From NCBI RefSeq assembly GCF_002975405.1, contig NZ_PCPS01000001.1:186001-250000 (forward strand): a stretch of DNA of 64,000 nucleotides, read 5' to 3'. The translations under genes were made by a program, and so were the position numbers. Numbering within the stretch: the first letter of the stretch is position 1; every line of letters begins with the position of its first letter. The notes beneath the pieces are model-generated. The model had not been told where the DNA came from. It saw nothing but the letters and a program-made list of their open reading frames with translations, and ran no database searches. Shown in pieces: positions 51,584 to 59,904 of the stretch. The stretch is from Arthrobacter sp. MYb229 (GTDB lineage: Bacteria; Actinomycetota; Actinomycetes; Actinomycetales; Micrococcaceae).

Positions 51584-51622
51584 AAAAAGGGAGAAAATCT
51601 GCGAACAGATTTTCTCCCTTTT
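51584..51622 (-). terminator. Terminator after the minus-strand tRNA-Thr
   Basis: A perfect 17-bp stem (51585-51601 / 51606-51622) with loop CGAA lies five bases past the tRNA 3' end and is followed by TTTTT-rich sequence on the minus strand. Confidence 0.88.
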
Positions 51623-51627
51623 ATCCG

Positions 51628-51699
51628 AGCCCCCTGCCGGAATCGATCCGGCGACCTCGTTCTTACCAAGAACGCGCTCTACCACTGAGCTAAGGGGGC
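51628..51699 (-). tRNA. tRNA-Thr (anticodon GGT), minus-strand copy
   Basis: 72 bases. The acceptor stem GCCCCCT pairs with AGGGGGC, the anticodon loop is TTGGTAA, and the T-arm CCGGATCGATTCCGG is normal. CCA is not encoded. It is identical over its full length to the plus-strand gene at 52114-52185. TAAAGT is a likely -10 box, 11 bases upstream. Confidence 0.96.
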
Positions 51700-52113
51700 A
51701 ACAGGTAAATACTTTACACACAAATTATGTGTTTTCAAAATCAGGCACCGCTTAGTGCTTGACCTCACAAAATCCATGCTCAGTAGGGGTTCTCTGAATT
51801 CAATGGACACTGGTTGCTTGCCTGCGCAGCGGCGGCGTGATGGTCGGCCAATGCAACCAGCCGCCTTGGTTGCGAGGGCAAAATTGGGCGGAACTGGCAC
51901 TGCGGGGAAGAGTGCGGGCGCATAGCAGAGAAGACTAGCTTTGAGTGAGTAGCGTCACGGGCAAGGTTTTTGGTGAGGGCCATTCAAAGTCCGCGAACAG
52001 AGAAAGTGAATAACCGTTTTCACTTGGATCTTTATGGGAAATTGGGGTTTGGTTCACGCGGGGTTGGTCCGATTTTTCTTTGCTGAGAAATCCGTGTAGA
52101 GTATTTACTCGTT
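51700..52113. other. Spacer between the inverted tRNA-Thr genes
   Basis: About 414 bases with no convincing gene. Both ends carry related promoter sequence (TAnAGTATTTAC...GTTG reading toward each tRNA). The middle is moderately AT-rich with no recognisable protein or mobile-element end. Confidence 0.5.
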
Positions 52114-52185
52114 GCCCCCTTAGCTCAGTGGTAGAGCGCGTTCTTGGTAAGAACGAGGTCGCCGGATCGATTCCGGCAGGGGGCT
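52114..52185 (+). tRNA. tRNA-Thr (anticodon GGT), plus-strand copy
   Basis: 72 bases, identical to the copy at 51628-51699 but on the other strand. TAGAGT (52097-52102) lies 11 bases upstream. It is followed after 47 bases by tRNA-Met, with which it is probably co-transcribed. Confidence 0.96.
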
Positions 52186-52232
52186 CTGAGTGGGAAGTCT
52201 TCTTGGCTTCTACAGGATGACTTCCCACTTGT

Positions 52233-52306
52233 GGCGGCGTAGCTCAGCTGGTTAGAGCGCACGACTCATAATCGTGAGGTCCCGGGATCGAGTCCCGGCG
52301 CCGCTA
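52233..52306 (+). tRNA. tRNA-Met (anticodon CAT), elongator
   Basis: 74 bases. The acceptor stem GGCGGCG pairs with CGCCGCT (one G-U at position 1), and the anticodon loop is CTCATAA. There is no C1-A72 mismatch or triple-GC anticodon stem, so it is not the initiator. CCA is not encoded. Confidence 0.95.
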
Positions 52307-52312
52307 CCGACA

Positions 52313-52347
52313 AAAGCCTCGAAAACTCGTTGAGTTTTCGAGGCTTT
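52313..52347. terminator. Bidirectional terminator after tRNA-Met
   Basis: A perfect 16-bp stem AAAGCCTCGAAAACTC / GAGTTTTCGAGGCTTT with loop GTT serves the tRNA transcript and the convergent synthetase gene. Confidence 0.92.
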
Positions 52348-52356
52348 CTTCGTTTT

Positions 52357-53211
52357 CTAAGGCTGGCCGATATTATCGGCCGTGTTCCTCGATGCTTTCA
52401 GCGCCAATGTGCGGACCTGCTCGAGCAGCTCTTCATCGAATGGTTCACCGGTAGCCGGGTCTCCCGCATTCGCATCGTGCCCATGCACGGCCGTGTGAAG
52501 CCGCTGCATCTGGAAATCAAGTTTTTCGGCTGCGCCGGCCGCTTCGGTCAGTTCCTCGACCAAATGGCTCGGCACTGAGCCTTCGTACTTGTAGAAAATC
52601 TTGTGTTCTAAACTAGCCCAGAAATCTTGGGCGATGGTACGAATCTGCACCTCGACGATCACCGGGACTGGCCCCTCCGAAAGGAACACCGGAATCTCCA
52701 GGATTACGTGCAAGCTTTTATAGCCGTTCGGTTTCGGGTTCTTGATGTAGTCCTTGACCTGAAGCACCTTGAGATCGTTCTGTGAAGTGAGCGTATTAAG
52801 GATCTTGTAGGTGTCCTTGATGAAACTGCAGGTAATCCGGATTCCGGCGATATCGGTAATGTTCGCGCGAATTGAAGAGAGGGCTGGATCGATGCCGCGC
52901 TTGACTACTTTTCGAAGAATGCTCTCCGGTGATTTCACGCGTGAAGTGACATGCTCGATCGGGTTGTACTTGTGCAAATACAAGAATTCCTCGCGCAGGA
53001 TCGAAACCTTGGTCAGTACTTCGTCCGCGGCGAAGCGGTATTCCATCATGAACTTTGGAAGCGATTGCCGCAGGGAAAGCGCGAAGTCATAGGCAAGCGG
53101 CCCGTCGCCGCCGGCGGAATTGCTGATCGGAGTAGGTAGGACGGCGTGGTGATCATCTGAATGGGGAGAAATTTCGGCCACCTCTGCATAAAGTAGTAGG
53201 CCCGAGGGCAT
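52357..53211 (-). CDS. Small alarmone synthetase, (p)ppGpp synthetase domain protein
   Basis: 284 residues with the RelA/SpoT synthetase core: HVTSRVKSPESILRK, ITDIAGIRITC, NPKPNGYKSLHVIL and VEVQIRT, followed by DFWASLEHKIFYKY. There is no hydrolase HD domain or C-terminal regulatory region, so it belongs to the single-domain small synthetases (RelP/RelQ-like) making (p)ppGpp from ATP and GDP/GTP. The N-terminal ~40 residues are a non-conserved extension; GTG 53181 is an alternative start. It has no ribosome site. Confidence 0.88.
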   Translation of the reverse strand: MPSGLLLYAEVAEISPHSDDHHAVLPTPISNSAGGDGPLAYDFALSLRQSLPKFMMEYRFAADEVLTKVSILREEFLYLHKYNPIEHVTSRVKSPESILRKVVKRGIDPALSSIRANITDIAGIRITCSFIKDTYKILNTLTSQNDLKVLQVKDYIKNPKPNGYKSLHVILEIPVFLSEGPVPVIVEVQIRTIAQDFWASLEHKIFYKYEGSVPSHLVEELTEAAGAAEKLDFQMQRLHTAVHGHDANAGDPATGEPFDEELLEQVRTLALKASRNTADNIGQP

Positions 53212-53345
53212 ACCAATATTTCGTCATCTTCTTCCACACTAATGCTGTCCACTAAGAATTAGGCATGAACGAGATACATGTTGGTAGTGCATTGTCGCGG
53301 TGTTTAACGCTCTAACGTTGTGTGCAGGACTTTTGAAAGGGTCGG

Positions 53346-54287
53346 ATGATTCTCGAACGTGAAAACCGGCAGCTCTGCCATGGAATTAGTTTTTCGCAAA
53401 ATGAGCCAGATCCAATGTTGCGCCTGCGCCGTGGCGATGACTGGATCAATGAACCGCTTCGCGAGAACCGATCGATCACGCTGAGCGTGGGGGAGACGAA
53501 GTTCTGTCTGGGATATGTGAGCATGCGTGCCGATGGTTCACGCAGCCTGCATCCCTGCCCGAAGCTCAAGGGACTGAACACCGGCACGCAATGCGATGGC
53601 TGCCGCCGTTTGGACCAGAGCAAATTCATGCACCAGTTCCACAAGACCGGAGAAGCGCCCGAGGGGCTGCGCAAATACCTGGAGCAACCGCATTTCCTGT
53701 ACGTCGCAAGTTTCGCTCAAGGTGCTACCAAGGTCGGAACCACCTCGATGCAGAGCAAGTGGACGCGACTGGCGCAGCAAGGGGCGGTAGCCGCACGCTA
53801 CGTCGCCCGGTCGGTAGATGGCGCAGCGATCCGCGTGTTGGAGGACCTTGTCACCGAGCATGTGGGTCTGAAGCAGCAGATTCGACAAAAATCCAAGGTT
53901 AAAGGGCTGACCTCGTGGGACATGGATGCCGCGAGTCTGGACGCTGCCAATGCATCGGCCGCGCGGCGCACGCAAACCTTCCTCGAATCGCAAGGGGACC
54001 TATCGGCCTATGGCGTGGAATTGATGGATCAGCGTTGGGAACAGCCCGCATTTGCGCGTGAGGTAATCCGCGCATGGGATGCCAAGTCCGTCCACCCATG
54101 GGCGGGAGCGGTTCCGGGAAGCGAACTGAATCTGCGCATTCGCGGGGTGCTTGGCCAGACGATTCTCGTGGACAGCGGCGCGGAGACGACTCTAAGATTG
54201 CTCGATGCCGCGGAACTGAAGACTCGCGTGGTGAGCGTGAAAGAGCAACGCGGTGAGTTCTTCGAGGAACAATCTCCATTGTTCTGA
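53346..54287 (+). CDS. DUF2797 family protein
   Basis: 313 residues. Conserved features are the Cys pairs in HPCPKLKGLNTGTQCDGCRR and a GIY-YIG-like core (FLYVASFAQGATKVGTT ... WTRLAQQGA). Function unknown; the fold hints at nucleic acid contact, with a zinc-binding part. GAAAGGG before ATG 53346 is the ribosome site. It is divergent from the alarmone synthetase gene. Confidence 0.8.
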   Translation: MILERENRQLCHGISFSQNEPDPMLRLRRGDDWINEPLRENRSITLSVGETKFCLGYVSMRADGSRSLHPCPKLKGLNTGTQCDGCRRLDQSKFMHQFHKTGEAPEGLRKYLEQPHFLYVASFAQGATKVGTTSMQSKWTRLAQQGAVAARYVARSVDGAAIRVLEDLVTEHVGLKQQIRQKSKVKGLTSWDMDAASLDAANASAARRTQTFLESQGDLSAYGVELMDQRWEQPAFAREVIRAWDAKSVHPWAGAVPGSELNLRIRGVLGQTILVDSGAETTLRLLDAAELKTRVVSVKEQRGEFFEEQSPLF

Positions 54288-54339
54288 GTTTCACGCGCAA
54301 TTTCGTTTCGCGCTGGGCACCGTGGCGCGCACCGTCAAC

Positions 54340-54345
54340 TAAACT
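54340..54345 (+). promoter_or_regulatory. Leaderless -10 box of the two-helix membrane protein gene
   Basis: TAAACT ends seven bases before ATG 54353; no ribosome site. Confidence 0.5.
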
Positions 54346-54352
54346 GGATGCC

Positions 54353-54613
54353 ATGACCAACACTCCATGGGAAGCGGCCTCTCCGCGTTACAAGAAGCTT
54401 GTGTTCACCGCCATGGGTGTTATGGGCTTTGGGATTATTTTGGCAATCATCGGTGCGAACATTCCTTCGCTGCCGCTGGTCTACACCGCGATCTGCATTA
54501 TGGTCGTTGGCATGCTGTGCCATATTGTGGCGCTGGCTGTCCGCGCCCGGGATACCCGCAACTGGCGCATCGCCAATGGACTGGCGACCCCGCGCGCCAA
54601 GAAGCAGAAGTAA
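54353..54613 (+). CDS. Small two-helix membrane protein
   Basis: 86 residues with two membrane helices (about 17-39 and 43-63) and a basic tail. I do not recognise a named family with certainty. It precedes the two MaoC-type genes by 48 bp and may be in the same transcript. Confidence 0.65.
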   Translation: MTNTPWEAASPRYKKLVFTAMGVMGFGIILAIIGANIPSLPLVYTAICIMVVGMLCHIVALAVRARDTRNWRIANGLATPRAKKQK

Positions 54614-54661
54614 CAGAGCCACCAAAAGCTACTTAGCAACTCACAACGTGCAGGAGAACTA

Positions 54662-55108
54662 ATGGGTATCAACCCTGACCTCGTGGGGCGTATCTACCCC
54701 GCCGGTGCGTCCTACCAGGTAGGACGCGAAAAGATTCGTGAATTCGCCACCGCAACCAAGGCAAGCTCGCCGGCGCATTTCGAGGTGAGCGCGGCCCGCG
54801 ATCTGGGGTACGCGGATCTGGTTGCCCCGCCAACCTTCGCCATCATCATCGCGCAGCGTGCCGATGCCCAGCTCATCGCCGATCCGGCCTCGGGAATCGA
54901 CTTCTCCCGCGTGGTGCATGCCGACCAGCGGTTCACCCACCACCGGCCGATCGTTGCCGGCGACGAACTGCTCGCCGAGCTCTACGTGGACCAGGTGCGC
55001 GAAATGGGGGCCGGGGCGATGATCACCACCCGCTCCGAGATCACCACCGTGGCCGGCGAGAAGGTCGCCACCACCACTTCATCGCTACTGGTACGAGCAG
55101 AGGACTAG
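54662..55108 (+). CDS. MaoC-type dehydratase subunit, HadA-like
   Basis: 148 residues, hot-dog fold without the full catalytic motif, as in the HadA partner (UPF0336 type) of mycobacterial (3R)-hydroxyacyl-ACP dehydratase. AGGAG precedes ATG. The next gene, a HadB-like catalytic subunit, starts three bases after the stop. Together they probably dehydrate 3-hydroxyacyl thioesters in fatty-acid synthesis. Confidence 0.82.
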   Translation: MGINPDLVGRIYPAGASYQVGREKIREFATATKASSPAHFEVSAARDLGYADLVAPPTFAIIIAQRADAQLIADPASGIDFSRVVHADQRFTHHRPIVAGDELLAELYVDQVREMGAGAMITTRSEITTVAGEKVATTTSSLLVRAED

Positions 55109-55111
55109 GCC

Positions 55112-55552
55112 ATGATCGAATTCTCCACCCTGGAAAAGGGACAAGTCATCGGCTCGAAGACGGTGAGCGTGAACCGGGGCGATCTGGTGCGCTATGCCGG
55201 CGCCTCGGGGGACTTCAACCCGATCCACTACAACGAGCGCTTCGCTAAGGAAGTTGGGCTCGACTCGGTGATCGCCCACGGCATGTTCACCATGGGTTCG
55301 GTCATCGAACTGGTCAGCGCGTGGGTGGGAAACCCCGGAGCGATCCTGGACTACCAGACCCGCTTCACCAAGCCGGTCATCGTCGAAGACCCGGCCGGGA
55401 GCAACCCGGGCGACGCGGCGGGCACCGCCATCGACATCGAAGGCAAGATCGGCGCGCTGGATGCCGAAGCCCGCACCGCGCGCGTGGACTTGACCGTATC
55501 GGCCAACGGAACCAAGGTGCTGATGAAGTGCCAGGCCGTGGTGCAGCTCTGA
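55112..55552 (+). CDS. MaoC-type dehydratase catalytic subunit, HadB-like
   Basis: 146 residues with the hydratase-2 motif YAGASGDFNPIHYNERFA and VIAHGMFTMG, which hold the catalytic Asp/His. It pairs with the HadA-like gene just upstream. The next gene overlaps its 3' end. Confidence 0.85.
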   Translation: MIEFSTLEKGQVIGSKTVSVNRGDLVRYAGASGDFNPIHYNERFAKEVGLDSVIAHGMFTMGSVIELVSAWVGNPGAILDYQTRFTKPVIVEDPAGSNPGDAAGTAIDIEGKIGALDAEARTARVDLTVSANGTKVLMKCQAVVQL

Positions 55553-56748
55553 ACAAGCACCCGGTAGGCGAAGCGCCCGGAGCGGTCATCGCCTGGCGCA
55601 ATTCGCTGATGGCGGCCTACCTGGCCAGCGGCCTGCTGATCTCCGCTCTGGTTTCCCGGCTGCCGGCGGTGCGCGACGCGCTGGCGCTGGATCACGCGAA
55701 TGTCGGCTTGCTGCTGCTCTGCCTCAGCGCCGGCTCCTTCCTGTCGGTAGCCCTCTCGGGGCAGGCCGTCCTGCGCGCCGGTGCCACCAACGTCATGCGC
55801 GTCGCGGCGAGCGTGGCGGGCAGCTCGCTGCTGCTGGTCGGGCTGGGCTCCGGGGCGTTGGGCTCCACCTGGCTGACCGGAGTATTTCTCTTCACCCAGG
55901 GGCTGGGGACCGCCGCGTGGAATGTGGCCTCCAATGTGCAGGGCGCGGCCATGGAACGGGCCCTGGGCAAAAGCATCATGCCCGCGCTGCACGGATTCTT
56001 CTCCATCGGCACCGTGCTCGGCGCCGGAATCGGTGCCGGCTCGGCCGCGCTGGCGCTGCCGGTGCAATACCACTACGGCGCGATGGGCCTGCTCATCGTG
56101 GGCACGGTGCTCTACAGCGCACGGTTCTTCGGCGAGGACTTCGCCAGGACCCCGCGCACGCACTCCGGGCCTTCGCTGAAGGCGGCCTGGCGGGAACCGC
56201 GCACGGTGCTGCTCGGCGTGCTGGTGCTGGGCATGGCCCTGGCCGAAGGGGCCGCCGGCGACTGGGTGGCCCTCGCCCTGGCCGACGGCTACCAGAGCAG
56301 CGCGGCGGTGGGCGCCATCGGCTACGGGGTGTTCGTGAGCACGATGACCTTGACCCGGTTGCTGTCCGGGGATCTGATCCTCCGGCTGGGCCGGGTGCGC
56401 ATGATCCAGGCCAGCGCGATCGCCGCCCTGGCCGGCGTGCTGCTCTTCGCCTTCGGCGGCAGCCTGCCGCTGGCCTTCCTCGGCTTGGCCGTGTGGGGGA
56501 TGGGCGTCGCGCTGACCTTCCCGCTGGCGATGAGCGCCGCCTCCGCGGATCCGCTGCATGCGGCCACCCGCGTCTCGGTGGTCTCCACCATCGGCTACGG
56601 CGCCTTCCTGGGCGGCCCGCCATTGCTGGGGCTGCTGGCCGGGGCGATCGGGCTGCTGCCGGCGCTGGGCAGCATCTCGATTCTGGTGGTGCTTGCCTTC
56701 TGCCTCTCCGCCAATATGGCAGGGTACCGCTCGGCCGAAGACCACTAG
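55528..56748 (+). CDS. MFS transporter
   Basis: About 400 residues with 12 hydrophobic helices and the MFS pattern (helix 1 YLASGLLISALVSRLP, long central loop near EDFARTPRTHS). It resembles inner-membrane exporters of the YbjJ type. The start is unclear: GTG 55528 gives 25 bases of overlap with the dehydratase gene; CTG 55549 overlaps that stop as CTGA and gives a natural N-terminus (MNKHPVGEAPG); ATG 55609 would trim helix 1. Cargo unknown. Confidence 0.8.
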   Translation: MPGRGAALNKHPVGEAPGAVIAWRNSLMAAYLASGLLISALVSRLPAVRDALALDHANVGLLLLCLSAGSFLSVALSGQAVLRAGATNVMRVAASVAGSSLLLVGLGSGALGSTWLTGVFLFTQGLGTAAWNVASNVQGAAMERALGKSIMPALHGFFSIGTVLGAGIGAGSAALALPVQYHYGAMGLLIVGTVLYSARFFGEDFARTPRTHSGPSLKAAWREPRTVLLGVLVLGMALAEGAAGDWVALALADGYQSSAAVGAIGYGVFVSTMTLTRLLSGDLILRLGRVRMIQASAIAALAGVLLFAFGGSLPLAFLGLAVWGMGVALTFPLAMSAASADPLHAATRVSVVSTIGYGAFLGGPPLLGLLAGAIGLLPALGSISILVVLAFCLSANMAGYRSAEDH

Positions 56749-56775
56749 CACACGTAATTATCCGAAAGTAGGAGC

Positions 56776-57837
56776 ATGCTGAAGAATTTGACGACATCGC
56801 AGGTCGGCGGCCCGGCCCAGTCGCTGCTGGTGGCCACCGCCGAGGACGAGCTGGTCGCGGCCATCGCGGCGGCCGACGCCGCCGGGCAGCGCGTGCTGCT
56901 CGTCGGCGGCGGCTCGAACCTGGTCATTTCCGATGCGGGATTCCCCGGGACCGCCATCCAGATCGCCACCCGCGGGGTGCGCGTGGAAGAGCAGAGCCCG
57001 CACACCGCGCTGCTGCGCGTGGCCGCCGGGGAGAACTGGGACGCCGTGGTTGAATTCAGCCTGGCCCAGGAACTGAGCGGGCTGGAGGCGCTCTCGGGCA
57101 TCCCGGGCTGCGCCGGGGCCACCCCGGTGCAAAATGTGGGGGCCTACGGTGCCGACATATCGCAGACCCTTCAATGGGTGCGGCTCTACGACCGGGAAAC
57201 CGGCGAGCGGCTCACCATGGACAAGGAGCAGCTGTCCTTCGGCTATCGCGACTCGCTGATCAAGCGCACGAGCGAGAACGGTTCGCCGCGCTACGTGGTG
57301 CTGGAAGTAGGCTTCGCACTGCGCCGCACGGAGGCCTCCGCGCCGATCCGCTATGCGGAATTGGCCCGGCGGCTCGGCGTGGAAGCCGGGGACAGCGCGC
57401 CGGCCGCAAAGGTGCGCCAGAGCGTGCTGGAGCTGCGGCGCTCCAAGGGCATGGTGTACGAGCCGAACGATCCCGACTCGCACTCCACCGGCTCCTTCTT
57501 CACCAACCCGATCCTGCCCGCCGAGGTGCTGAAGCGGCTACCGGCGGACGCACCGCACTACCCGGTGCCCGAGGCGGGGATGGTGAAGCTGTCTGCGGCC
57601 TGGCTGATCGACCGGGCGGGCTTCGCCAAGGGCTTCGGGCTTCAAGGCACCGCGGGCTACGAGCTGGCCGGCGGGCGCGCGGCCCTGTCCACCAAGCACA
57701 CCCTGGCGATCACCAACCGGGGAGGGGCCAGCGCCGCGGATCTGCTGGCCATCGCCCGGGCGGTGCGCGCCGGGGTCCACGAGCGTTTTGGCATCATGCT
57801 GGTCAACGAGCCGCTGCTGATCGGCCTGGCGCTCTAG
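56776..57837 (+). CDS. murB: UDP-N-acetylenolpyruvoylglucosamine reductase
   Basis: 353 residues, FAD enzyme that makes UDP-MurNAc for peptidoglycan. Family blocks are TSQVGGPA, LLVGGGSNLVISD, SGIPGCAGATPVQNVGAYG, FGYRDSLIK, GSFFTNP and SAAWLIDRAG. AGGAG sits only one base before ATG 56776, unusually close; the assignment of the start is still best because the sequence before it is outside the family. Order with the MaoC pair is conserved in many actinobacteria. Confidence 0.93.
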   Translation: MLKNLTTSQVGGPAQSLLVATAEDELVAAIAAADAAGQRVLLVGGGSNLVISDAGFPGTAIQIATRGVRVEEQSPHTALLRVAAGENWDAVVEFSLAQELSGLEALSGIPGCAGATPVQNVGAYGADISQTLQWVRLYDRETGERLTMDKEQLSFGYRDSLIKRTSENGSPRYVVLEVGFALRRTEASAPIRYAELARRLGVEAGDSAPAAKVRQSVLELRRSKGMVYEPNDPDSHSTGSFFTNPILPAEVLKRLPADAPHYPVPEAGMVKLSAAWLIDRAGFAKGFGLQGTAGYELAGGRAALSTKHTLAITNRGGASAADLLAIARAVRAGVHERFGIMLVNEPLLIGLAL

Positions 57838-57844
57838 AGCGCGC

Positions 57845-57885
57845 AAAAAAGCCCCTTCGAGCCGATGGCTCGAAGGGGCTTTGCC
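57845..57885. terminator. Bidirectional terminator between murB and asd
   Basis: A perfect 16-bp stem (57848-57863 / 57867-57882) with A-run and T residues lies between the convergent stops. Confidence 0.92.
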
Positions 57886-57891
57886 ATGTGC

Positions 57892-59010
57892 CTAGAGGCG
57901 GCCCTGGGCGATGGCCAGCATGCGGCGCAGCGGCTCCGCGGCGCCCCAGAGCAGCTGGTCGCCCACGGTGAAGGCGGAGATGTACTGCGGGCCCATTTCC
58001 AGCTTGCGGATGCGGCCCACCGGGATGTCCAGGGTGCCCGAGGCGGCGACCGGGGTCAGCGCGTCGACGGTGGCTTCCTTGGTGTTGGGCACGACCTTGG
58101 CCCACTCGTTGTCGGAGTCCAGCAGCGACTCGATCTCGGAGACCGCCAGGTCTTCCTTCAGCTTCAGGGTCAGCGCCTGCGAGTGCGAGCGCATCGCGCC
58201 GATGCGCACGCACAGCCCGTCCACCGCCACGTGCCGCTCTCCGCTGGTCTGCAGGATCTTATTGGTCTCGACCCCGGCCTTCCACTCTTCCTTGGACTGG
58301 CCGTTGCCCAGGTCCGCGTCGATCCACGGGATCAACGAGCCGGCCAGCGGCACGCCGAACTGGGTGGCGTCCAGCCCGCCGCGCTGCGCGGTCAGCACCT
58401 TGCGGTCGATCTCCAGGATCGCGGAGGCCGGGTCGTCCAGCTCGGAGGCGACGTGGGAGTTGATGTCGCCGAACTGGGTGAGCAGCTCGCGCATGTGCCG
58501 GGCGCCGCCGCCGGAAGCGGCCTGGTAGGTCATCGAGGTGCCCCATTCGACCAGGTTGTTCTTGAACAGCCCGCCGAGTCCCATGAGCATGCACGAGACG
58601 GTGCAGTTGCCGCCGACGAAGTCCTTGACCCCGGCGACGAGGGAATGATCGATCACGCTGCGGTTGACCGGGTCGAGCACGATCACCGAGTCCTCGTTCA
58701 TGCGCAGCGTGGAGGCCGCATCGATCCAGAGCCCATCCCAGCCGGACTTGCGCAATTCGCTGTGGACCTTGGAGGTGTAGTCCCCGCCCTGCGCGGTGAC
58801 GATAATGGGCAGCTTGGCCAGGGTTTCAAGATCGTAGGCGTCCTGCAGCGCCCCGGAGCCTTCGGCGAATGCCGGGGCGGCGCCGCCGGCGTTCGAGGTC
58901 GAGAAGAAGACCGGGTCGAGGTGCGCAAAATCGCCTTCGTCGAGCATGCGCTGCATCAGCACGGAGCCAACCATGCCGCGGTAACCAACAAATCCAACAG
59001 ATGAAGTCAT
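57892..59010 (-). CDS. asd: Aspartate-semialdehyde dehydrogenase
   Basis: 372 residues, of the longer (E. coli-like) class. NADP-binding start [18 protein letters not shown], the catalytic Cys in [11 protein letters not shown] and the [10 protein letters not shown] block fit Asd. It converts aspartyl phosphate to the semialdehyde for Lys/Thr/Met and cell-wall synthesis. ATG 59010 is the start: TACCAT ends six bases upstream, marking a leaderless mRNA. Confidence 0.94.
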   Translation of the reverse strand: MTSSVGFVGYRGMVGSVLMQRMLDEGDFAHLDPVFFSTSNAGGAAPAFAEGSGALQDAYDLETLAKLPIIVTAQGGDYTSKVHSELRKSGWDGLWIDAASTLRMNEDSVIVLDPVNRSVIDHSLVAGVKDFVGGNCTVSCMLMGLGGLFKNNLVEWGTSMTYQAASGGGARHMRELLTQFGDINSHVASELDDPASAILEIDRKVLTAQRGGLDATQFGVPLAGSLIPWIDADLGNGQSKEEWKAGVETNKILQTSGERHVAVDGLCVRIGAMRSHSQALTLKLKEDLAVSEIESLLDSDNEWAKVVPNTKEATVDALTPVAASGTLDIPVGRIRKLEMGPQYISAFTVGDQLLWGAAEPLRRMLAIAQGRL

Positions 59011-59016
59011 ATCTCC

Positions 59017-59022
59017 ATGGTA
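59017..59022 (-). promoter_or_regulatory. Leaderless -10 box of asd
   Basis: TACCAT on the minus strand ends six bases before ATG 59010. Confidence 0.5.
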
Positions 59023-59069
59023 GGGCGCGCGGGCCATCTGGGCCGGGTTCGTTACAGCAGTTAAAGCAG

Positions 59070-59106
59070 AATCACACCCGAGGCCCAGCAGGGCTCGAGT
59101 GTGATT
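59070..59106 (-). terminator. Terminator after the thyA-dfrA-membrane protein operon
   Basis: AATCACAC/GTGTGATT with inner CGAG/CTCG (one mismatch) forms a hairpin 17 bp past the last stop. Confidence 0.7.
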
Positions 59107-59122
59107 CGCGGAAGCCGAAGAG

Positions 59123-59350
59123 TTACTTTTCCTCCAGCAGCTTCTTGCGATTGTTGATGGCCCACATCGCGCCGAAGATGAACAGCTGGGTGGGGACCAG
59201 CAGCATGATCAGCCCGAAGACCTTGTTTCCGCTGAGCACCATGAAGAAGCCCAGGGCCGCCACCACCAGCGCCAGCAGGGGGAAGAGCATGTAGCCGAGG
59301 ATGAACAGCGCCTCGGGGTGCGCCTTGAGCTCGCCAAGATATTTTTTCAC
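59123..59350 (-). CDS. Small two-helix membrane protein downstream of dfrA
   Basis: 75 residues with two membrane helices and a Lys/Glu-rich C-terminus. AAAGGACT precedes the GTG start; the gene starts five bases after the dfrA stop, so it is part of that operon. No family recognised. Confidence 0.65.
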   Translation of the reverse strand: MKKYLGELKAHPEALFILGYMLFPLLALVVAALGFFMVLSGNKVFGLIMLLVPTQLFIFGAMWAINNRKKLLEEK

Positions 59351-59355
59351 GTCGG

Positions 59356-59904
59356 TTAGTCCTTTTCGCGGATCCAGGATTCGAAGCGGTAGCCGATACC
59401 GCTCTTTGAGCTATGCCAGGCCTCGGCCGGGTCGGCCGCGGAGAGCTTAAAATCTTCCGGGAGCGCCGGGGCCTTGGTATCGCCGGCCGGGCTCAGATCA
59501 AGCCGGGTGACCACCGCAACATCGAGCAGCTCCAGGGCCGCGGAGTAGAGCTGCCCGCCGCCGATGATCCAGATCTCTTCGCTGCCCGGGCTCTGCCGGG
59601 CGATATCCAGCGCTTCGCGCAGGCCGCCGGCCGGGATGCCGCCGTCGGCGCGGAGCTGATCCTGCTTGCGGGAGGTCAGCACGATATTGCTGCGCCCGGG
59701 CAGCGGGCGGAACTTGGCCGGGAAGGATTCCCAGGTGTTGCGTCCCATGATCACCGGGTGCCCGGCGGTGACGGCCTTGAAATGGGCCAGATCCTCGGGC
59801 ACATGCCAGGGCATGGAGCCGGCGGCGCCGATGATCGAGTTGGTGCCCTGCGCCCAGATCGCGCCGATCAGCGGTGCCTGGCCGGTGGCGTGGCGTGGAC
59901 TCAT
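59356..59904 (-). CDS. dfrA: Dihydrofolate reductase
   Basis: 182 residues. Family blocks are [29 protein letters not shown] (catalytic acidic residue after PWH), [14 protein letters not shown] and [11 protein letters not shown]. It regenerates tetrahydrofolate with NADPH, and sits directly behind thymidylate synthase, which consumes the folate. Its ATG overlaps the thyA stop (ATGA). Confidence 0.94.
   Translation of the reverse strand: MSPRHATGQAPLIGAIWAQGTNSIIGAAGSMPWHVPEDLAHFKAVTAGHPVIMGRNTWESFPAKFRPLPGRSNIVLTSRKQDQLRADGGIPAGGLREALDIARQSPGSEEIWIIGGGQLYSAALELLDVAVVTRLDLSPAGDTKAPALPEDFKLSAADPAEAWHSSKSGIGYRFESWIREKD

Noticed and set aside
51679-52113. Insertion sequence or prophage end between the tRNA-Thr genes
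   Set aside because: No transposase or integrase fragment, no short direct repeats and no partial tRNA 3' copy were seen; both tRNA genes are complete.
55351-56751. 466-residue minus-strand frame opposite the MFS gene
   Set aside because: Gln/His/Arg-rich antisense shadow of a membrane protein gene; no start signal.
57865-59004. 379-residue plus-strand frame opposite asd
   Set aside because: Antisense shadow of a clear enzyme gene.
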